The notes under the pieces: generated by a model | What the model saw: the letters and a program-made list of their open reading frames with translations, nothing else | Database searches by the model: none | Told to the model about the DNA's origin: nothing | Translations under genes and position numbers: made by a program | Part shown: positions 62,874 through 64,000 of the stretch, in pieces | How the letters are laid out: the number at the start of each line of letters is the position of its first letter | Position numbering within the stretch: the first letter of the stretch is position 1 | Assembly (NCBI GenBank): GCA_002292285.1 | Contig: DBBP01000027.1 | Location: forward strand, 1 to 64,000 | From: Proteobacteria bacterium UBA981 | GTDB taxonomy: Bacteria; Pseudomonadota; Gammaproteobacteria; Ga0077536 | DNA length: 64,000 nucleotides | Reading direction: 5' to 3'

Positions 62874-64000
62874 ATGATTTTTCGTTTACCACAGGCGTTC
62901 GCGCCGTGTCTTGGTCTGTTTCTATACCTCGCCTGTTCGCCGTCGATGGCGATTGTCACGCTCGGAGAAAATATCGAGCTTGAAGGTTTCCTCAGATTGC
63001 AGAACATGGTGCGTACGGCGGAATTTGATGATGCCGAACTCATCATGCAACGCAACACCGCACAGCTCGAAAGCAAATACTACTTTCTCCGCGACAGCGA
63101 AGCATTTGGCCGCTTTAACACCGGTCCGTTGGAGGAAGCGACACTGACCTTAACCGGGCGCGGCGTCTACGATTCCGTATACGACATGCGCGGTATCTAT
63201 GACGACGCGCCGGCGCCCGGCAGCCCCGGCCGCGATGAGCTTGAAATGCGCGAGGCCTTCGTCGACCTGCTCCTACCGCCATTTACTTTGCGCCTCGGCC
63301 GGCAACAAGTTGTGTGGGGAGAAACCGACAACTTTCGCGCGCTGGATGTCATCAACCCGCTCGACTTGACCTGGCACTGGGCGCGCGAATCCTGGGAGGA
63401 TATCCGTATCCCGCTGTGGATGGCGCGGGGCATTTACGACATCGGCAAGTTCGCGTGGCTGGATGAATCCTTTATTGAAGCCATTTGGATCCCGGCTGAC
63501 TTTCGGCCCAACAAGATCGCGACCGACCCGCGGCAACCGTGGGCTTTCACTGGCAACGGCTTACGCGAAACTGCCAATTCAATCGTCATCAACAACACCC
63601 TGCTCAACCTCAACCTCTCGGTTCTTGATAAACACCCTGAGCGCGAATTGGGTAACGGTCAGGGTGGCTTTCGCTTCAAAGCGATTTGGGGCGACATCGA
63701 TTTCAGTCTGAACTATTTCTATGGTTTTTCCGGCGATACCGGCGTGCGCGTGCGGGAAGATTTATCACGTACTGTCGGCGACACGCTGCATCGCACGATT
63801 GAACTGGTAAACCCGCGTTCGCATGTGGTTGGTTTTACCGCCAACTATTCCGAAGAACGCTTTACCCAGTCCGTATTCCGCATGGAAACTGCGTTCACCT
63901 CCGGCGTGCCGGTTGCGCTAGCGGCCGACGCACCCACGTCAGTCGATGGCGACAGAGATCAGTTTGACACCGCCAGACGTACCGTCGTGATGGTCGCCGT
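62874..64000 (+). CDS. DUF1302 family outer-membrane protein (3' end outside window)
   Basis: 375 codons seen, still open at the window end. The signal peptide covers about residues 1-25 and the mature part is a beta-barrel rich in aromatic residues. LEMREAFVDLLLPPFTLRLGRQQVVWGETDNFRALDVINPLDL is the hallmark of DUF1302. It follows the DUF1329 gene by about 180 bp on the same strand, the usual pairing. It probably forms a channel or recognition protein for a hydrophobic compound. Confidence 0.9.
   Translation, partial: MIFRLPQAFAPCLGLFLYLACSPSMAIVTLGENIELEGFLRLQNMVRTAEFDDAELIMQRNTAQLESKYYFLRDSEAFGRFNTGPLEEATLTLTGRGVYDSVYDMRGIYDDAPAPGSPGRDELEMREAFVDLLLPPFTLRLGRQQVVWGETDNFRALDVINPLDLTWHWARESWEDIRIPLWMARGIYDIGKFAWLDESFIEAIWIPADFRPNKIATDPRQPWAFTGNGLRETANSIVINNTLLNLNLSVLDKHPERELGNGQGGFRFKAIWGDIDFSLNYFYGFSGDTGVRVREDLSRTVGDTLHRTIELVNPRSHVVGFTANYSEERFTQSVFRMETAFTSGVPVALAADAPTSVDGDRDQFDTARRTVVMVA

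Noticed and set aside
1..64000. CRISPR arrays, rRNA genes, insertion sequences and prophage genes
   Set aside because: No regularly spaced repeats, rRNA-like sequence, transposase or phage structural motifs were seen in any part of the window.

Overview
The window looks like a chromosomal segment of an uncultivated, probably gammaproteobacterial organism. A YheU/UPF0270 protein, SurE, paired DUF1302/DUF1329 genes and integron-type attC sites support this, but no rRNA or marker gene fixes the taxon. Most of the segment is GC-rich and densely coding. It is a catabolic and detoxification region rich in flavin monooxygenases, SDRs, thiolases, CoA enzymes, glutathione transferases and VOC proteins. 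Two stretches look visibly AT-richer and accessory: about 1-1.7 kb and about 48-51 kb.

Layout. 1-1.1 kb: two cassette-like genes on the minus strand with an attC site between them (end of an integron array or a CALIN). 1.7-15.7 kb: DUF3750, a Baeyer-Villiger-type monooxygenase, a secreted alpha/beta hydrolase, a TauD dioxygenase, an aminotransferase, AzoR, SurE, a HAD protein, a PQQ-cytochrome alcohol dehydrogenase and an SMR transporter. 15.8-25.4 kb: limonene-epoxide-hydrolase-like and SnoaL-like proteins, an LLM oxidoreductase, a GST-VOC-GST group, an RND exporter divergent from an HxlR regulator, an SDR, and a secreted protein whose N-terminus resembles ubiquitin. 25.6-31.8 kb: a minus-strand group containing a UGSC-family selenoprotein read through an in-frame UGA, its upstream neighbour with a C-terminal CxxC, a family III CoA-transferase, an NtaA-type monooxygenase, a GFA protein, a DUF1272 protein and a C45 Ntn-hydrolase. 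32-42.4 kb: a benzoylformate-decarboxylase-like ThDP enzyme, then a tight minus-strand operon of PPDK-like protein, BCCP, biotin carboxylase, carboxyltransferase-like protein, thiolase and SDR, with another thiolase upstream. 42.8-44.1 kb: an MBL hydrolase followed by a second selenoprotein (ArsC family, UGA at 43785) and a strong hairpin. 44.3-48.1 kb: an aromatic module of LLM oxidoreductase, HpaB-type hydroxylase and MhpB-type extradiol dioxygenase. 48.5-53.3 kb: an amidohydrolase, small accessory genes, and a TetR-Rieske oxygenase operon. 53.5-64 kb: NDH-2, a cupredoxin, two MFS transporters, a nitrobindin-like protein, a TIGR03084 protein, an enoyl-CoA hydratase-like protein and a DUF1329-DUF1302 pair that runs off the end.

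Three observations stand out. First, two genes are broken only under the standard code: each has an in-frame UGA in a redox motif (U-G-S-C and U-T-S-C) followed by a SECIS-like hairpin, so both are best read as selenoproteins. Second, the biotin-carboxylase operon is not an ordinary pyruvate or acyl-CoA carboxylase. Its carboxyltransferase lacks two of the four metal ligands of the family, and its PPDK-like partner lacks the substrate barrel, which suggests an unrecognised phosphorylation/carboxylation system. Third, a secreted protein carries a ubiquitin-like N-terminal segment fused to a His-rich domain of unknown function. All functional statements come from reading translations by eye; no database search was run.
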